Shown: positions 35,580 through 44,320, counted from the stretch's first letter. The stretch is DNA of 59,761 nt from Microcystis aeruginosa W13-11 (GCA_009995705.1 JAADBR010000005.1:1-59761); one strand, 5' to 3'. Notes: a model not told the origin generated them from the sequence alone. Program-made: numbers and translations.

Positions 35580-36194
35580 ATGGAGATTAAGACCATGTTG
35601 ATGAAATGGTTGACCAATTGGCAAGTTTCCTTAGTGGCGGCAGTTTTGCTGACCAATTCCCTAGTCTCTCCCGGTATGGCGCAAACCGGCAACCAATCCG
35701 ATGCCACCGGACCAATTCTTTCCACCGGTGATTTTGCTGGTCAAACTTTCCCCACCACCACGACGGTGACGGGATTTCAGGGGGGAGAACCGGCTCAAAT
35801 CGCTGTTAATCAGGCGGCCGCTTCTGTGAACACTCAGTTAGCTGATAATAATTTAACCTCCCCCACGGGTACGCCGATTCCCCCAGCCTTTCAGGAATCG
35901 CTACTGAGCATCTTAACAGGAGATGCTCAGGCGGGTAATAATATCAATGCTGTGACCGCCGCTCTTTACACAGCCCCCGGCGCCCCGCCTTTAAATGTTA
36001 TTGAAGACTTATTGGCCAGCTTAGAGAGACTGACCAAAGATAAGAAGGTAGTTCCAGCTAAATTGCTGGCGGCGGTGCAGGCCTATAATGCGATGATTTT
36101 AGCCAGTAACGAAGAGTTTCTCCGTAATCCTCCCGCAGAACTGCGAGCAATTCAAGCATCCTTAGCTAAATTGGTGCAACCCACTATTAGCTAA
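35580..36194 (+). CDS. Small exported protein of unknown function
   Basis: This 204-residue protein has a signal peptide (about residues 1-35, ending PGMAQT) and a mature part that is Ala/Thr/Pro-rich up to about 85, then helical (LLASLERLTKDKKVVPAKLLA). No known domain was recognised. It follows the barrel-like gene closely on the same strand. Confidence 0.62.
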   Translation: MEIKTMLMKWLTNWQVSLVAAVLLTNSLVSPGMAQTGNQSDATGPILSTGDFAGQTFPTTTTVTGFQGGEPAQIAVNQAAASVNTQLADNNLTSPTGTPIPPAFQESLLSILTGDAQAGNNINAVTAALYTAPGAPPLNVIEDLLASLERLTKDKKVVPAKLLAAVQAYNAMILASNEEFLRNPPAELRAIQASLAKLVQPTIS

Positions 36195-36214
36195 CCGCAT
36201 TTTCCCTACTGACT

Positions 36215-37420
36215 TCACCATAGTCTTCTCGGATTAGAGGGCTGTGGTGAAGGCTCCACGGTGGGCGCGGTAGTTGGCTGTGGGGGAGTTAGAGAAGGGG
36301 TATTTCTCCCCCCTAAGGATTGTTGGAGCTTGTCTCGCAGTTTTTTGGCAGTATCGGAGTTAGGATTAATTTTGAGAGCTTGTTCGTAGGCGGCCAGCGC
36401 CTCTTGGGGGCGTTTCCAGTAGGTCAAGACCAGACCTTTACCGTACCAAGCTTGATAGAGTTGAGCATCGAGTTGCAAGGCTTTTTCGTAGGCGGCATAG
36501 GCGAGGGCTAATTGTCCTAACCGCCACATTTTATTACCTTGATTAAGCCAGTTTAGGGGATTAGTGTCGTTATTATTGGGAACTTCAAAAGTCTTGTATA
36601 ATTCATCACCAATTTCTTGGAAAGATAAAGTATTAGGGGGCGAACTCTCGACATTTATCTGCCCTTGAATGCCAGACTGGGGTGCTAATGTCAAAAAAGT
36701 AGTGATGGGAATAGCGAGACTAAATCCAATTGGCACGGGAACCTTTTCTATTTTTTCGGCTTCATTTTGTCCGTGAACCGCAATGACTCGTCCATTGATA
36801 TCCAACACTGGACCGCCACTCATACCCCCATAGGTGACACTGGTATAAACTATCTCATATCCCAACTCTGGGGGAAATATTTTCAGCAAGGGCGTAATGG
36901 CGTTGGGTAGCACTTTCCCCAGATTGAACAATCGTTTCCGCTTGCCGATAAATTTCGGATCCGGCCATCCAGAAGCAAAAATAAATTGTTCGTCAGCTAC
37001 TTGATAGTTACCCAAGGTAGCTAATTGATAATTTTGGTCGCTCTGAAACTGCACGAGGGCTAGATCTACTCCTGGTAATTTTTTGATGCTATTGTAATCG
37101 AGCGGATATTGCTTGCCATCCCAGGTAATAATTTTTAGTTGGTCGTAATAGAACTTGCAGGCATCTCTAGCATCTTTACAGATTACATGACTAGCAGTAA
37201 GAACAGTATAAACCCTTCCTTCTTTGGCAATAATTGATCCAGAGCCATTAGCAGTAATTTTCCCATTCGCCCCCTCTTCTTCTGAGGGGATTAAAACGGT
37301 AATCTTTTCAGCAGTTTTTTCTAGCTGCTCAGTTGTTGATGCCTTAGCAATCTGAGGAGAAACCACAAACACCGCTATACTAACTAGGGCGGCGGAAATT
37401 TTCAAGAAATTGTTGCTCAT
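36215..37420 (-). CDS. Exported trypsin-like serine protease with C-terminal TPRs
   Basis: A signal peptide (about 1-27) precedes a trypsin-like domain with a complete triad: His78 (LTASHV), Asp119 (GVDLALV), Ser201 (GGMSGGPV). Residues 280-365 hold tandem TPR motifs (YQAWYGKGLVLTYWKRPQEA, then YEQALKINPNS), followed by a Pro-rich tail. TPRs would bind substrates or partners. The protease is expected in the periplasm or outside. A second protease gene lies 29 bases upstream, on the same strand. Confidence 0.88.
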   Translation of the reverse strand: MSNNFLKISAALVSIAVFVVSPQIAKASTTEQLEKTAEKITVLIPSEEEGANGKITANGSGSIIAKEGRVYTVLTASHVICKDARDACKFYYDQLKIITWDGKQYPLDYNSIKKLPGVDLALVQFQSDQNYQLATLGNYQVADEQFIFASGWPDPKFIGKRKRLFNLGKVLPNAITPLLKIFPPELGYEIVYTSVTYGGMSGGPVLDINGRVIAVHGQNEAEKIEKVPVPIGFSLAIPITTFLTLAPQSGIQGQINVESSPPNTLSFQEIGDELYKTFEVPNNNDTNPLNWLNQGNKMWRLGQLALAYAAYEKALQLDAQLYQAWYGKGLVLTYWKRPQEALAAYEQALKINPNSDTAKKLRDKLQQSLGGRNTPSLTPPQPTTAPTVEPSPQPSNPRRLW

Positions 37421-37449
37421 TCTGGTTTAAAAATACAGTTGAGTGGAAT

Positions 37450-38379
37450 TTACCAGAGTGGTGTGGGAGCGGGATTCTTTTCTCTTGGGGTTGACGAGGA
37501 TGGAGAAGGAAAATCTTCCGAGAAAGTGGGTTCTCTACGGGTGGGAAGCGGTGGGGGTGACACTGCGGGCCGTTCCGGACTGGAAGCAGACAGAGAAGGT
37601 GATTCGGATTGCAAAAAAGTCTGTATAGGAATCGCCCAACTTAATCGACTCATTTGTTCCCACAGTGCCGGTGAAGTCACTGTTCCATCGGCAAAAACGT
37701 AGGATTTACCCCAGAGAGGATAAGCATGAATCCCGTTAATACCAATAACTTTACCTTGCCGATTCAGCAGCGGTCCGCCACTCATGCCATTTTTAATCTT
37801 ATTGGTGTAGCCGATTTGGTAGCCTCCCGAAAAGGATTTATCACTCAAAAGCGACACTTTACCCAGGGTGAAGGTAAATCCCTCTTCGGTCGGGCGATCG
37901 CCATCGTAGGGAAAACCAGCGGCGAAAACTTGATCTCCGATAGCGAGATCATCAACATTAGCCAAATCAGCAATAGAATAAACTTGGCTACTGCGAAAAG
38001 AAACTAAGCCTAAATCATAATCATTCAAGCGAACTGTTCTGACCAACTCCCCCCGATGTATCTTGCCGTCAGGGGTTTGTATTTGCCAACCCTGAGAGCG
38101 ATACCGCCCTAAAACATGGTCATTAGTGAGGACTTTGTAGGAAGCACCCTGTTTTTCGACTAAAATGCCCGAACCCCAGCCTTGCCCTGATAACACCTTA
38201 ACGGTAATTGCTCTGGCTAACTGACGCAGCTGTTGTTCTGAAAGTTGTTGAGAGCTATGGGCATTGGCCTGGTTAGGTTCCAGAGCGGGAGCATAGCTTT
38301 GGACAGCAAGCAAAGGTGTTGACAGTCCCAATAATAAACCGCCCGCACCAGCCAAAATTCTTTTTATAGGCCGACTCAC
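37450..38379 (-). CDS. Exported trypsin-like serine protease
   Basis: The 309-residue protein has an N-terminal signal or anchor segment (about 5-30), then a trypsin-like domain with His88 (TNDHV), Asp122 (DYDLGLV) and Ser200 (NGMSGGPL). A Ser/Pro-rich tail follows from about 270. It lacks TPRs and PDZ domains. It is encoded between the COP23 gene and the protease-TPR gene on the minus strand, with gaps of 37 and 29 bases, so the three may be one operon. Confidence 0.87.
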   Translation of the reverse strand: MSRPIKRILAGAGGLLLGLSTPLLAVQSYAPALEPNQANAHSSQQLSEQQLRQLARAITVKVLSGQGWGSGILVEKQGASYKVLTNDHVLGRYRSQGWQIQTPDGKIHRGELVRTVRLNDYDLGLVSFRSSQVYSIADLANVDDLAIGDQVFAAGFPYDGDRPTEEGFTFTLGKVSLLSDKSFSGGYQIGYTNKIKNGMSGGPLLNRQGKVIGINGIHAYPLWGKSYVFADGTVTSPALWEQMSRLSWAIPIQTFLQSESPSLSASSPERPAVSPPPLPTRREPTFSEDFPSPSSSTPREKNPAPTPLW

Positions 38380-38416
38380 TTGATCACTACGCTCCCATCT
38401 ATAGAACTAGAAAAGT

Positions 38417-39040
38417 TTACCAAACAGAACCGCCTGATGGTTTTTGGGGCGATTGTTCGGGAGAAGTCGCCGGTGCTGGAGAAGAGGACGAACCGGTAGC
38501 CAGATTTGTTTCTACGGGAACGCTTTCTAGGAATTTGTTGAAATGGACAGTGGCAGAATCCGATGAGCTTTCAAACAAAGGATTGCTGCTGGATCCTTCC
38601 CGGATGTCAAATAGCTGTTGGATTTTCTCGGTTGCGTTTTCCCCGCTCTTGAGGGTAAATAATAGGTTACTGCTATTTGCCCGTTCTCGTCCATTACTAG
38701 GGGAATAGATTACCGGCAGACCATTGAGATAGCCAGTGGTAATAATATCAATTCCGCCTGGTCGAGTGTAAAGGGTATTGAATCGTCTAGTTACTTCTAG
38801 ACACCGTTGCTGGGGAGTGTAACCGGAACCGCTAGAATAACGAGAAACCCAACGAATAACAGCTTTGCGTTCATCAGGTCCGACTTTGGCATAGGTTGTG
38901 GGAACTCCTACATAGGGGCCTGTCACTGGTAAAAGACACTCGAATCTGGTTTGAGCTTGGCTCGGTGATTGTAAGGTCAAGGCAGCTCCTACACCAATCA
39001 GAGCAATAGTCAGAGTTTTTGTCAAAGTTTGTAGTTTCAT
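38417..39040 (-). CDS. COP23-domain exported protein
   Basis: From the ATG at 39040 (MKLQTLTKTLTIALIGVG) the protein has 207 residues; the frame is open to 39085. A signal peptide (about 1-28) is followed by a COP23-type domain (FECLLPVTG, then AVIRWVSRYSSGSGYTPQQR and CLEVTRRFNTLY). COP23 was first described as a circadian-regulated membrane protein of cyanobacteria and the domain function is unknown. A Ser/Pro-rich tail follows. It heads a minus-strand group with two proteases. Confidence 0.82.
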   Translation of the reverse strand: MKLQTLTKTLTIALIGVGAALTLQSPSQAQTRFECLLPVTGPYVGVPTTYAKVGPDERKAVIRWVSRYSSGSGYTPQQRCLEVTRRFNTLYTRPGGIDIITTGYLNGLPVIYSPSNGRERANSSNLLFTLKSGENATEKIQQLFDIREGSSSNPLFESSSDSATVHFNKFLESVPVETNLATGSSSSPAPATSPEQSPQKPSGGSVW

Positions 39041-39200
39041 TGTTCTTGTCTTAATCCGGCAAAGTGACTCTATTATACACTTCAAAGGTAGCTTTGGTTT
39101 TTCCGTAAAATAAACAAAAGCAAGGCCTTTGCAACAATTCTTATTTTTTTGGATTACCCTTTCTTCAAACTCCTTTAAGAGAGCAATCAGATGAGTTCCT

Positions 39201-40289
39201 TTACCCCAAAGCAGACCAAACTTCTAACTTACTGACCACGCGACGAATCACCTCATCGGTAAACTCACTCATGGTCATTTGTCCCCCTAAATCGGGGGTT
39301 TTTTTGCCCTCGTGAATAGTTTCAAAGACACTTTCATAAATCGCCCGAGAAGCCTTGCGCGCTTCGCTAGTTTCGATATAACCTAACAAAGCTGCCGAGG
39401 CTAAAATCATCGCCATGGGATTAGCAATATTTTTGCCCTCTAAAGCGGGGGCTGTGCCGTGGGGAGCTTCTGCCATAATAGTTTTAACTGCTAAAGTCTC
39501 CTCATCAAATCCCAAAACTAAACTTTCGGCCCCGGCAATACTGCCATAGAGTTGCAAGACAAAATCCGATAATAAATCGCCATCGCGATTAAGTGCTGGA
39601 ATCACCAAAGCTTCGCCGTCGGTTTGTAAAAGTAGGGCAAAAGTTGCATCAATTAACAGGGGTTGATAACGTACTTCCGGATGTCTTTGGGCCGCCGCGT
39701 CTAATTCCTCTTTAAACATCCCTTCGTAGGTGGCACTGACGGTGAATTTTGGGCCGCCAAATACCCGCGCCCCAGTTTTTTTGGCCTGTTGAAAGGTAAA
39801 CTCGGCCACAGCGCGACTGGTAGCCCTAGAAATGCGCGAGGTGCGATAGGCAATTTCATCGCCGGTGGCCGTGGTTTCTCGCCATTCTTTGGCCCCGTAG
39901 GCATCGTCCACGGCCATGCGGACAATGGCAATGGGAGAATAAACGCCCCCAATTGGACGAATACCGGGGATACGGCGACCGATGCGGAGAATTACCTGAG
40001 AATTCATTGCTTCTCTTAAAATAGCGTTGGGACTGCCCACATCTCCTTTAATTTCTGGGGTGATAGTAGCAGCTTTCAGGGCTAATCCAGTTTTGAGGGT
40101 CGCTTCGGCGGCCTCATGGACCACTTGATTGTTACTCTGGCGACGCCTGGCTAAACTAAGATCAAAATCGGCAAAGTTAAGCGGTTGACGAATTATCGAA
40201 GGTTGCAATACTCTCAGGGCTTCTAGTAATAGTTCTTCTCCAGTTTGGTCGCCGTGCATGACCACAATGGTGGGGATATTTTCCGTCAT
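39201..40289 (-). CDS. Isocitrate/isopropylmalate dehydrogenase-family protein
   Basis: From the ATG at 40289 the protein has 362 residues. It has the beta-decarboxylating dehydrogenase fold: VVMHGDQTGEE (start), ILRIGRRIPGIRP (substrate Arg cluster) and the NAD(P) motif EAPHGTAPALEGKNIANPMA. The family includes isocitrate, isopropylmalate and homoisocitrate dehydrogenases. Spacing around the Arg residues differs from ordinary Icd and LeuB, so substrate is open. It is a single gene on the minus strand. Confidence 0.85.
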   Translation of the reverse strand: MTENIPTIVVMHGDQTGEELLLEALRVLQPSIIRQPLNFADFDLSLARRRQSNNQVVHEAAEATLKTGLALKAATITPEIKGDVGSPNAILREAMNSQVILRIGRRIPGIRPIGGVYSPIAIVRMAVDDAYGAKEWRETTATGDEIAYRTSRISRATSRAVAEFTFQQAKKTGARVFGGPKFTVSATYEGMFKEELDAAAQRHPEVRYQPLLIDATFALLLQTDGEALVIPALNRDGDLLSDFVLQLYGSIAGAESLVLGFDEETLAVKTIMAEAPHGTAPALEGKNIANPMAMILASAALLGYIETSEARKASRAIYESVFETIHEGKKTPDLGGQMTMSEFTDEVIRRVVSKLEVWSALG

Positions 40290-40495
40290 AATTTTTGTTT
40301 TAATTTTAATCAAAAATTTTCAAGTATATGTTAATGCTTAATTGGCTGGTTAATCGGCTAAAAAAGATACTTTTTATCTTAATTAATTCTGTAGTTTTAT
40401 CAATCTTGTAGAAAAAAATATATAGTTAATATTATGCCCGATCGCTAATTTAACTTAGTCAATCGGGCGGTGGTGAGAATTAATTGAACCAAGAT

Positions 40496-40732
40496 TTAGA
40501 AAGCTTGTTCAACTTCGGCAATTTCGGGAATCACTTCCCGGAGACGACGTTCGATGCCCATTTTTAGGGTCATGGTGGAACTGGGACAGGAACCGCAAGC
40601 GCCTTGAAGACGCAGTCTGACGACTGGTCCGTCGATTTCGACTAATTCCACGTTACCACCATCCGCCATCAGGTAGGGGCGCATTTCATCTAAAACTTGT
40701 TCGACGTTATTGGGGGTCAGTGTTAAAGACAT
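40496..40732 (-). CDS. nfu: NifU C-terminal-domain protein (Nfu-type Fe-S carrier)
   Basis: The 78-residue protein is one NifU C-terminal domain with CGSC near residues 46-49. In cyanobacteria this stand-alone Nfu is a scaffold or carrier of [4Fe-4S] or [2Fe-2S] clusters for photosystem I and other proteins. Length and motif are complete. Confidence 0.93.
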   Translation of the reverse strand: MSLTLTPNNVEQVLDEMRPYLMADGGNVELVEIDGPVVRLRLQGACGSCPSSTMTLKMGIERRLREVIPEIAEVEQAF

Positions 40733-40805
40733 AATCAGCCTCTGGTCAGAGATTTATTACAGTGTAGTTACCTCGATCCTAACGCTTTTTGGGCGGGAAT
40801 AACCC

Positions 40806-41453
40806 TTAAGATTGTAAAAGCTGCAGATTGATAAAAGTAAATTCTGTGGTGGATTTTTCGCCCCCGGCATCGATTGCGTTAATCACTTGACAGGAGGGTA
40901 AATAATAATTACCGATTTTTTCGTAGGTTTCCTTAAAGTCACGTTTTCCCTTTAATTCATCGGTTTTAGCATTGCGGAAAATGGCATTATAGCGAATAGA
41001 AATATAACCTTCTCCCGTATCGAGACTTTCCTCGGTATTAATAGTAAAAGCCATCGGTCCCATGACTCGACTGACTTGACAGATTTCCTGGCCGCGTACT
41101 TTATAATTAGACCCCATCGCATCGCCGGTGACAAGAATTTCTACCGCACCGGTGGGATCATCTTGCCCAAAATTAAACTGGTTTTTGCCGTGGGAAGCAT
41201 CAAAATTGCTTCTTTTGCGGTGAGTAACAATGTCGCGCATTTGATTATAGATACTTTCTTGCACTTTCTCGTCATTAATGCCCTTCACTTCCACACTATA
41301 ATCGGCATTAACTTGAATTTTGCCCGTATGGACTTCCTGTCCTTGAGTGAGGATAATATCGGCAGTGTAACCTGGAAATCGTTCATCCCAAGTGTAACGG
41401 TTTTCGTAGGCGGAGCGGAAAATATCTCGGGCGTTCGTCGTGGCTACAGTCAT
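40806..41453 (-). CDS. DUF3386 family protein
   Basis: From the ATG at 41453 (MTVATTNARDIFRSAYEN) the protein has 215 residues. The motif YTWDERFPGYTADI and the later SRVMGPMAFTINTEES are typical of DUF3386, a family of cyanobacteria and plastids with unknown role. The frame is open to 41549, but the extra 32 residues are not family-like. Confidence 0.85.
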   Translation of the reverse strand: MTVATTNARDIFRSAYENRYTWDERFPGYTADIILTQGQEVHTGKIQVNADYSVEVKGINDEKVQESIYNQMRDIVTHRKRSNFDASHGKNQFNFGQDDPTGAVEILVTGDAMGSNYKVRGQEICQVSRVMGPMAFTINTEESLDTGEGYISIRYNAIFRNAKTDELKGKRDFKETYEKIGNYYLPSCQVINAIDAGGEKSTTEFTFINLQLLQS

Positions 41454-41627
41454 AATCACTTTACTTGTGTTGATAACTCTATTTATATCATTGTCGCTGA
41501 TTTTTTCGCCTCTGGCCGAGATTTCTAGAAAACTAGATGAATTTGACAACTTAGGGAAAAAGCCAATTAGAATGGACTAAGGAGCCGTCCCTGACTCGAT
41601 TTTAATCAACTTCATGTTCGCCAAAAA

Positions 41628-41801
41628 TTAAGAGATTGTCTGACGCACCTCCTTAATAGGATTTTCCGCTTGGGTGCGACTTAAAACTTCAGGATCGGAG
41701 ATTCCGGGTGATTCCATCCTAATCCACGCCACATCATGTCCATTTTGCCGTAGGGCTTCAACAGCATCAAGAGGGAAATTTTCGTTGGCTAGAAAACGCA
41801 T
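41628..41801 (-). pseudogene. N-terminal fragment of a DUF5615 PIN-like toxin
   Basis: The 57-codon frame reads MRFLANENFPLDAVEALRQ, then AWIRMESPGISDPEVLSR and an aberrant end. It matches the N-terminal half of DUF5615 (PIN-like) toxins, which have about 110-120 residues. The Asp-rich catalytic second half is missing, and no DUF433 antitoxin is adjacent. Inactive remnant. Confidence 0.78.
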
Positions 41802-41809
41802 CAGTAACG

Positions 41810-41832
41810 TAGGGGCGAACCGCGTTCGCCCA
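41810..41832. repeat. Family C palindrome
   Basis: GTAGGGGCGAAC, CGC, GTTCGCCC directly upstream of the DUF5615 fragment. Confidence 0.75.
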
Positions 41833-41913
41833 AATGTAACGCAGCGAACATTTTACCCCATGATGTCGGAGGAGCCAAAATTAGTTAGGTTGGCGACGGA
41901 TTGACCACATAAA

Positions 41914-42132
41914 TTAAGCTGTAACATTACCCGAAAGTTCTGCGACTAAAGGGTTATCCTTTTTTAGTTGACTTACGCCTAAAATGGAAAAACCTAATAC
42001 GTTTCCCTGAAGATCAACTCTGGTCATAATTGCATCATTTTCTGTTTCTTGCATATAACCTGGTTGATCAGAAAAAAGAACTTCTAGGAAATCACCTTCT
42101 TTGTCAAACCAAATTTTTAAGTTAGTGGCCAT
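41914..42132 (-). CDS. DUF2283 protein, likely antitoxin
   Basis: The 72-residue protein has the DUF2283 pattern: IWFDKEGDFLEVLF, then DLQGNVLGFSILGVSQL. DUF2283 proteins commonly occur beside DUF4258-like proteins and are regarded as antitoxin-like. Here the stop of the upstream partner overlaps its start by 16 bases, so they are coupled. Evidence is by context and family. Confidence 0.75.
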   Translation of the reverse strand: MATNLKIWFDKEGDFLEVLFSDQPGYMQETENDAIMTRVDLQGNVLGFSILGVSQLKKDNPLVAELSGNVTA

Positions 42133-42422
42133 AACAATTCTCCTTGTTTAATTCTATTCGTTAAATAGGCTGTCAATAAAAAGGCATCTTTATCAAGATA
42201 TTTAGTGACAACGCATAGCCATTTATTTCCCATTAATGTATTAAGATAATAACGGTAATTTAAAATCACTTGGTTGTCAGTGTTAGATTTTCTGACTTGT
42301 TCGGGATACTGAAGCGTTTCTTCTATTCTATCCTTCAACACAGCCATCTCGGTATGGTCTAAAATATGGAGCAATCTTTTTCGCACAGGAAAGCCTCGAT
42401 AATCGGTGAGGATTTTGGTCAT
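42117..42422 (-). CDS. Small DUF4258-like protein, likely toxin partner of DUF2283
   Basis: From ATG 42422 (MTKILTDYRGFPVRKRLL) the protein has 101 residues. The DHTEMAVLKDRIEETLQYP and RYYLNTLMGNKWLCVVTKY parts resemble small DUF4258/phage-type toxins. An open frame reaches 42545, but that extension lies in a dispersed repeat (family A) and is not real. Overlap with the DUF2283 gene suggests a TA pair. Family assignment is moderate. Confidence 0.62.
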   Translation of the reverse strand: MTKILTDYRGFPVRKRLLHILDHTEMAVLKDRIEETLQYPEQVRKSNTDNQVILNYRYYLNTLMGNKWLCVVTKYLDKDAFLLTAYLTNRIKQGELLWPLT

Positions 42423-42450
42423 CAGAATTTTTAGAAGCTCACGAGATATA

Positions 42451-42606
42451 GTGGCTCTCTTGGGTTTGGTGGGTAAAATGTATTCTAAGATACATTCTTC
42501 CCAGCGAGCGAGTGGAAGGAACCACACCAGACACAGAGGACACAAAGATTGATCGATCCTCTGTGAGTTAAACTTATCACACAGAACCTAGAAGAGCCTG
42601 ATACCA
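42451..42606 (-). repeat. Dispersed repeat family A, copy 3 (inverted)
   Basis: Read on the minus strand the blocks are GTGTGATAAGTTTAAC, CTTTGTGTCCTCTGTGTCTG, TGGTTCCTTCCACTC and GTATCTTAGAATACATTTTA, in the same order as copy 1 at 3840. It begins 29 bases upstream of the DUF4258-like start and may supply its promoter. Confidence 0.85.
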
Positions 42607-42670
42607 AATTTCTAAATCCATGACAGACATCCACGCTCGAATGCTTGCCAAACCTTCATTCGTTGTGACG

Positions 42671-42690
42671 CGAATAAAGAAAAATGGTAT
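42671..42690. repeat. Exact 20-base repeat shared with 8995-9014
   Basis: CGAATAAAGAAAAATGGTAT is identical in both places. Confidence 0.6.
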
Positions 42691-42787
42691 GATAGTTTCA
42701 TGACTACATATTACTATAAAGCGCTCGCCCTTGATAATGGAAATATAGGTTATAATGTTGAATATTTAGACTATTGAGAGGTTTCTA

Positions 42788-42898
42788 ATGGCTTCCATTA
42801 CTGTTAATATCTCAGATGAGCAGTTTCGACGATTACAACAGAACATAGCGTCCTGTAGGGGCGAAGCATTCGGGCATAACCCATCGCTGAAACCGTAG
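42788..42898 (+). pseudogene. Antitoxin N-terminal fragment broken by a palindromic element
   Basis: MASITVNISDEQFRRLQQ is a ribbon-helix-helix-like antitoxin start. After 23 codons the frame runs into a family C palindrome (42855-42926) and ends at a TAG inside it. No downstream toxin is joined to it; an independent VapBC-like pair starts at 43005. Confidence 0.6.
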
Positions 42899-42926
42899 AT
42901 TTCCTATCCGAATGCTTCGCCCGTAC
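42855..42926. repeat. Family C element, long form, inserted in an antitoxin remnant
   Basis: GTAGGGGCGAAGCATTCGGG (42855-42874) and CCGAATGCTTCGCCCGTAC (42908-42926) form the arms around a 33-base centre. Compared with the other copies, the arms are longer and the centre is extended. Confidence 0.75.
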
Positions 42927-43004
42927 TTTTTCAGCAAGTCCTATTTATATCAAGCAATATTCAGGTTAAAATAGTAAGGTGATCATTAACAAAGAGGTCA
43001 ACAG

Positions 43005-43244
43005 ATGCAAAACTTGCGTCAGGTTTCTTTACTAACAAATGGACAAGAGCAAGTCTTAACTATTCCTCCTGAACTTGCCCTATCAAGCACAGAAGTTTTG
43101 TTACGCAAAGAAGGTCATCGCTTAATCATTGAGCCGATTTCTTCCGGTTCTCTACTTTCTTTGCTGACTACTTTACCAGACATTACAGACAATTTTCCTG
43201 ACATAGATGAAGGGTTGCTTCCCCTTGATGACATCACATTTTAG
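43005..43244 (+). CDS. VapB/AbrB-like antitoxin
   Basis: The 79-residue protein begins with a swapped-hairpin AbrB-like DNA-binding fold (VSLLTNGQEQVLTIPPEL, then VLLRKEGHRLIIEP), followed by an acidic C-terminal tail that would bind the toxin. The toxin gene starts 9 bases after its stop. It should repress its own operon. Confidence 0.85.
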   Translation: MQNLRQVSLLTNGQEQVLTIPPELALSSTEVLLRKEGHRLIIEPISSGSLLSLLTTLPDITDNFPDIDEGLLPLDDITF

Positions 43245-43253
43245 TACCACCTA

Positions 43254-43684
43254 ATGACCTATCAATATCTTCTTGATACTAACATCCTGTCAAATTTGAT
43301 CAAGTATCCTCAAGGTCAGGTTTTCCAGCATATTGTCGATGTCGGCGAAGAAAGCATTTGTACAAGCATCATTGTGGCCTGTGAATTAAGATTTGGAGTG
43401 GTTAAGAGTGGTTCCTCCCGTCTGGTGCAGCAACTAGAACGCATTCTTGAGTTCTTGACAGTTTTGCCATTAGAATCAACTGTAGATAAGATAAGCACTA
43501 TGCCGTAATTCGTAAACATTTGGAGCAAGCAGGAACCCCAATCGGTCCAAATGATTTACTAATTGCTGCTCATTGCCTAGCACTTGATTTGACTCTTGTT
43601 ACTGCAAATACCCGTGAATTTGAGCGTGTGCCTGCTTTAAAGTTAGAGAATTGGTTGATTGATGACGAGAAAATCAGCAGTTAG
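43254..43684 (+). pseudogene. vapC PIN-domain toxin, frameshifted by a 5-bp duplication
   Basis: The first 84 codons (YQYLLDTNILSNLIKYPQG, with the metal Asp of LDTNIL and Glu of ACELRFG) stop early at 43508. After GTAGATAAG the sequence repeats ATAAG; dropping one copy restores HYAVIRKHLEQAGTPIGPND, then LIAAHCLALDLTLVTANT and FERVPALKLENWL to a stop at 43684, a normal 141-residue PIN toxin. The Asp of PIGPND and the LVTANT motif lie past the shift, so the toxin is inactive as written. The antitoxin frame is intact. Confidence 0.85.
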
Positions 43685-43806
43685 AGGTAGAGTGTAGGGT
43701 GCGTATTTGCGGCTATCAATTCGGTCAAAAAAACTAAAATTAACAATCCGCCGTAACGCATCACCTTGATCATTCGTGTTGCCTGTATCTCCCCAGTGAG
43801 TATAGG

Positions 43807-43851
43807 CTACATATCAGGGTCTTCGTCAATGTACAAAAGTATCTTGTCCAT
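43807..43851 (-). pseudogene. Truncated DUF5615 toxin start
   Basis: MDKILLYIDEDPDM and stop, beginning 11 bases after the DUF433 antitoxin stop. DUF5615 toxins begin this way (a hydrophobic strand, then DED), and they normally follow DUF433. Only 14 codons remain. Confidence 0.6.
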
Positions 43852-43862
43852 CTAAAAATTGG

Positions 43863-44150
43863 TTAAGCCTTTTTGCTGTGTAATAATGCCAGCTTCCAGT
43901 ATTCAGCGTCTTCCTCAGCCAAATCTGCTTCAATTTCATCGCGATTAGCATGATAATAAGCCAAAGCAGCATAAACTTGGGCAAGGCTTAGATGGCTCAT
44001 ACAGCGAGCGATTTCCTCTGCACTGGCACCTTGCTTATACAAAACAACTACTCGACGAACAGAGGTTCCTGTCCCTGTAATGACTGGACGATCCTTGCCA
44101 ATATCTGGGGAACGGGTGACTAATGTGCCTATATCAGTAGCAGTAGTCAT
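43863..44150 (-). CDS. DUF433 antitoxin, now without an intact toxin
   Basis: The 95-residue protein has the DUF433 HTH pattern: DRPVITGTGTSVRRVVVLYK, then GASAEEIARCMSHLSLAQVY and AALAYYHANRDEIEA. DUF433 proteins are antitoxins of DUF5615 PIN-like toxins and bind DNA through the helix-turn-helix. Its downstream toxin survives only as a 14-codon start, so it is an orphan. Confidence 0.83.
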   Translation of the reverse strand: MTTATDIGTLVTRSPDIGKDRPVITGTGTSVRRVVVLYKQGASAEEIARCMSHLSLAQVYAALAYYHANRDEIEADLAEEDAEYWKLALLHSKKA

Positions 44151-44279
44151 AGTTTGTACTTTGGTGATGAGCCGTGGATTACTCCCCAGTTTAACATTAA
44201 TTAAGAGAAGACTTGAGAGATTTTCAGGTTTGGCGATTTTTACTTGATAGCTACCAGCAAAAGATAGCTCCCAACAATT

Positions 44280-44320
44280 GTATCAATTTATCAAAGTTTG
44301 GAGAATAATTTACCGTTGAC
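44280..44320. repeat. Direct repeat upstream of the aspartic protease gene
   Basis: ATCAATTTATCAAAGTTTGG followed by AGAATAATTTACCGTTGA; a near-identical copy is at 44761-44802, downstream of the gene. Confidence 0.75.

Noticed and set aside
42423..42545. N-terminal extension of the DUF4258-like protein
   Set aside because: The extension lies in and next to a dispersed repeat; the family-like sequence begins at ATG 42422.
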